Shown here piece by piece: positions 61,216 to 64,000 of a stretch of 64,000 bases of DNA. Source of the DNA: Flavobacteriaceae bacterium (GTDB lineage: Bacteria; Bacteroidota; Bacteroidia; Flavobacteriales; Flavobacteriaceae); assembly GCA_014075215.1 (NCBI GenBank), contig CP046177.1:1054001-1118000 (forward strand), read 5' to 3'. The position numbers were made by a program, and so were the translations under genes. Each line of letters begins with the position of its first letter. The stretch's first letter is position 1. The notes under the pieces are model-generated. The model did no database searches and had not been told where the DNA came from. It saw nothing but the letters and a program-made list of their open reading frames with translations.

Positions 61216-64000
61216 ATTCAAAATACCAGGCCCGCCAACTACTGTTTCTGATTTGGTCAATTGCGCTGCTAAATAACCATCAATAAGGAAGAAACCTTCA
61301 TTTAAATCTTCTTGCACAATTGTATTACCGGGTGTATAAGTAACTCCTTCTCTCTCTGTTCTTATAACAGCCAGACCATCAGATGTTCCGTCCCAATTAT
61401 CAGGATCATTAACTAAATATATATTAGGGTCTCCATCATCAATATGCTTTATTATCTTTCCAGAAGGGTCAACGTAGGTTGAAGTTTGCGGAGTTGGTAA
61501 ATTACTTGGTTTAAAATCAAAATTCTTTTCTTCATCCATATCACCCAAACCTATGGGCATCATTCCACCTGGGTCAATAAAATAAACCGGATTATCAAAG
61601 GCAAAATTATATGGAGAATACCTTCTCATTTCTTCCGCTAACGGGTCAATATTCATCCATCTTCCCAAAGAAGCGTCATAGCCCCTCCAGTTCATCTCAT
61701 ATACATTCAGCCCCAAAGATTCTTCTAATTCAATTCCATTGTATTTGAACTTATTAGCTATATGATTTCCGTTAGGGTTTATTGTACTATTGTATCCTCT
61801 CTGAAGCATACCAAAAGGATAATAATTTGATTCAGAAACAATAACAGTTCTTGCCGTATTGCCTTTTACAATTTTTACATCATCAAACCACACCTTCCCG
61901 GCATGTTGTTGTCTATTCGAATACCCACCTCTCTTACATCTGCCGCCACATGAACGGTTTTTGCTACATATACCCACCGGTTTTTCTCGGTAATCTTATC
62001 CGATGTATGATGTCCGCTGGGCCAGCCTGTCTCTCCTGATTTCCTGGTGGTCAGAAAAATCTCCGCACTGTTGTTTGTTACATCCTCTACAAATACCCAC
62101 CCCGATACCGTAATAGTAAGTATCTTCCGGGTTGTTAACGGCTGTCCAACTATCATTATATACATAGTAATCACTAGTAGCAGCAATCGGGTCAATCCTT
62201 CCCGAATAACTTCCCGATTTCTTTTTACTGCTGTCCAGTGTAGTAAGCGCCCTACTCAAACCATTACTGCTATCCCAGTTAGCCATACTTTCAAATCCAT
62301 CGGTAAACACGGTCTGTTGGCTGTTATTCGTATTTTTGGTATAACTCAGTCTCACGTTTCCTAAATGATCTTTTGCCTGGTAAATATAATCAAAACCTCC
62401 CGAATGATTGGGCGTAGCATAGCCTTCGGGTGTGGAAAAGAACTGCAAAACATCGTTTTCGTATACATAATTGCCGGCATACTGTGTGGTTATCAGGCTG
62501 TTGAGGTTTCTTACTTTTTTCTCCATTTTAGTTCCCATAGCATCGTACAGGTAATCAATAAACTTACCTGTACTAAAATATACCTGTGTCGGCAAATTCA
62601 GATGATTGTAGCTAATAGCTGTAATTCCTTTATTCTTGTCTTGTATCATATTACCATTGGTGTCATAAGCATAATCCTCATCCGTATTGATACCGTCTTT
62701 AAATCCGTAGTTTTTATTTCCGTTGTCGGTTACTTTGGTAAGTTGGTTTCCGTCATAGGTATAGCTTAGATAGTCCATAGTACCGTAGTGTCCGGCATTG
62801 GAGATGACAGGGTTGTTTACCACAGCTCCTCTTCTGAAAAGGCGTTGTATATTGCCGTTTTTATCATAACTGATACTACCTATGTTAAACCGAGACGTCT
62901 CATTCCAGGCATAGTAGTAGGCTCCGGTAATCCGGTTGAGGTCATCATAATAATAGCTGTATTGTCGTTTGGCATTGTCCGAGGCTGTTTTCCACAATAT
63001 TTGTGAGATATTGCCATTATAGAGATAAGAGCCTGTGTCATTGTATTTGAGTTCCATAGAGAACAAATCGTCTGCCAGTCCTGCCGAAGGGTCGTTGATC
63101 TTTTTTAGCCAACCCCTGATATTGTAGGTATAGTCTACTTCCTGTAGCGGAGCAGCTTCCCTATCCCCTACCTTTTTTTGGATGAGCTGACCCAAATCAT
63201 CGTAATGGTTCTTGACCACGAGTTCTTTCGCTGTACCGTTTACGGTTTGTTTTTGAGTGAGCAGCCGTTCTGCGTGGTCATAGGTAAATACATCTTCTAC
63301 CACAATGGGCGTATTACCGGCTTTGGTATGCGTAGCTCTTGTGCTAAGGACGTTGCCTGTAAAATCTAGTTTGGTCTCCACAATGTCTGTGGTTTGCAAA
63401 TAATCATTTTTGCTATACACATACACAGGTCTTGCCTTATCATCGTAATAACTGACCGTAGTAATCCAGTGGTTTGTATCCAATACTTTTATAAGACTTC
63501 CGGTGGCCAGTCCGGTAAGCCTGTCGGTAGTACTTACGCCATAGCTTGTAGCGGAAGTTGGTGCTCCTGCCCTGTTAAAGGTATAGTTGTCATAATAATT
63601 GACGGTTAAGACCTCTATATGGGTATTTGGAAAATCACTATTGCTATAATAGATTCCCAAAGCACCTTCATTGTTTTGTTTAACCTCATAGTTTTGTTCC
63701 ATACTTTTATTGTCAAAAACCGTTTGCATGGCAGCTCTTGAACTACTGCTTGTTTCGCTATAGAACCCTGTATAGATAACCCTTCCCAAGACATCGTATT
63801 TGGAAAAGAGCCATTTGTTTCGTGCTTTTAAACCGGCATCTTGCGTCAGTACGGGCCTGTTTAGTTTGTCATAGACGATATGCTCCCAACCTTTGCCGGG
63901 AATCTTTTTTTCTATCAGCCGGTTTCTGTGGTCGTATTTATATTGGTAGCAGAGTTTGTCTAACAATTACCGGACTTTTTCTGCTGTTTCCGCTTCGGTA
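61210..64000 (-). pseudogene. Rhs/YD-repeat protein with several frameshifts, continuing past the window
   Basis: YD repeats throughout: YQYKYDHRNRLIEKKIPGKG, YDVLGRVIYTGFY, FTYDHAERLLTQKQT, YSYYYDDLNRITGAYYYAW. The Rhs core ends YDASLGRWMNIDPLAEEMRR, YSPYNFAFDNPVYFIDPGGM (normally DPDG). Between about 62120 and 61900 a module (TVSGWVFVEDVTNNSAEIF, VGIRIDNNMPG) is in another frame, so an insertion and a deletion compensate each other. At 63967 a TAA precedes the frame, another break or a missing start. Rhs proteins are large contact-dependent toxins exported in Bacteroidota, with variable C-terminal toxin and an immunity gene behind. Confidence 0.82.

Noticed and set aside
1..64000. CRISPR array, tRNA or rRNA genes
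   Set aside because: No regularly spaced identical short repeats and no tRNA- or rRNA-like sequence were recognised; all repeats found are IS copies, MITEs or attC-like sites.

Overview
The window looks like chromosome from a marine-type member of the Flavobacteriaceae (Bacteroidota). The DNA is AT-rich, and several starts are preceded by the Bacteroidota -7 box TAnnTTTG. Family content fits: a RagB/SusD fragment, DUF5916 and DUF5117-type proteins, a VPS10/sortilin-like propeller protein, a slipin/DUF4177/PH/hydrolase/Arc operon, ISAon1-type transposase ORFs and an Rhs protein of Bacteroidota type. I cannot name the genus. The region is very rich in insertion sequences (at least ten IS copies of about eight kinds, plus short MITE-like repeats) and in broken genes: frameshifts mostly in A-runs, three in-frame TAG and one in-frame TGA, and IS disruptions.

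Layout. 1-6.2 kb: part of an attC-like site, a fatty acid hydroxylase, a DUF2147 protein, a lipoprotein cut by a truncated IS1182-like element, an intact ISKra4-like element, and a large serine recombinase whose nucleophilic serine is proline and whose 3' end is displaced by that IS. 6.7-12 kb: a minus-strand conflict/defence cluster with a caspase-like protease, a ThsB/MTH538-type TIR, a second TIR, a beta-rich protein that may be gasdermin-like, an unknown protein, a TIR-like/AAA chimera without Walker motifs, an acyltransferase and a hydrolase remnant. 12-17.3 kb: DUF5916 pseudogene and zinc metalloprotease. 17.4-20.4 kb: toxin-antitoxin genes, one IS1595 copy and two copies of a 385-bp IS-derived repeat. 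20.5-24.8 kb: a MITE with 10-bp target duplication, a small lipoprotein/membrane pair and the slipin operon. 25-29.5 kb: a VPS10-like gene broken by a frameshift and by an IS110 element that carries a good bridge-RNA candidate. 30-31.4 kb: ISL3/ISAon1 element. 31.8-39.6 kb: ABC exporter, mechanosensitive channel, sigma-54 response regulator, DegT aminotransferase and a decayed penicillin acylase.

40.1-46.2 kb: two inverted copies of one IS3 element enclose a three-gene membrane/GTPase/membrane cassette. 46.2-57.3 kb: a cluster of attC-like sites without an integron integrase (CALIN-like). Small mostly minus-strand cassettes each end in an imperfect inverted repeat of about 130 bp with AAC/GTT cores. 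One DUF3883 nuclease cassette is present twice, and the copies diverge exactly at the expected G^TT crossover points. IS3, IS4 and IS1595 copies have inserted into this array; the IS4 and IS1595 copies have perfect target duplications. 57.5-64 kb: a decaying IS407-group element, a primase-like pseudogene, an XRE regulator, a RelB/RelE pair, and an Rhs toxin gene with an immunity candidate, running out of the window.

The strongest candidates for something new are the caspase/TIR/TIR/beta-rich cluster, the IS-bounded GTPase trio, the IS110 bridge RNA with matching target, and the orphan cassette array.
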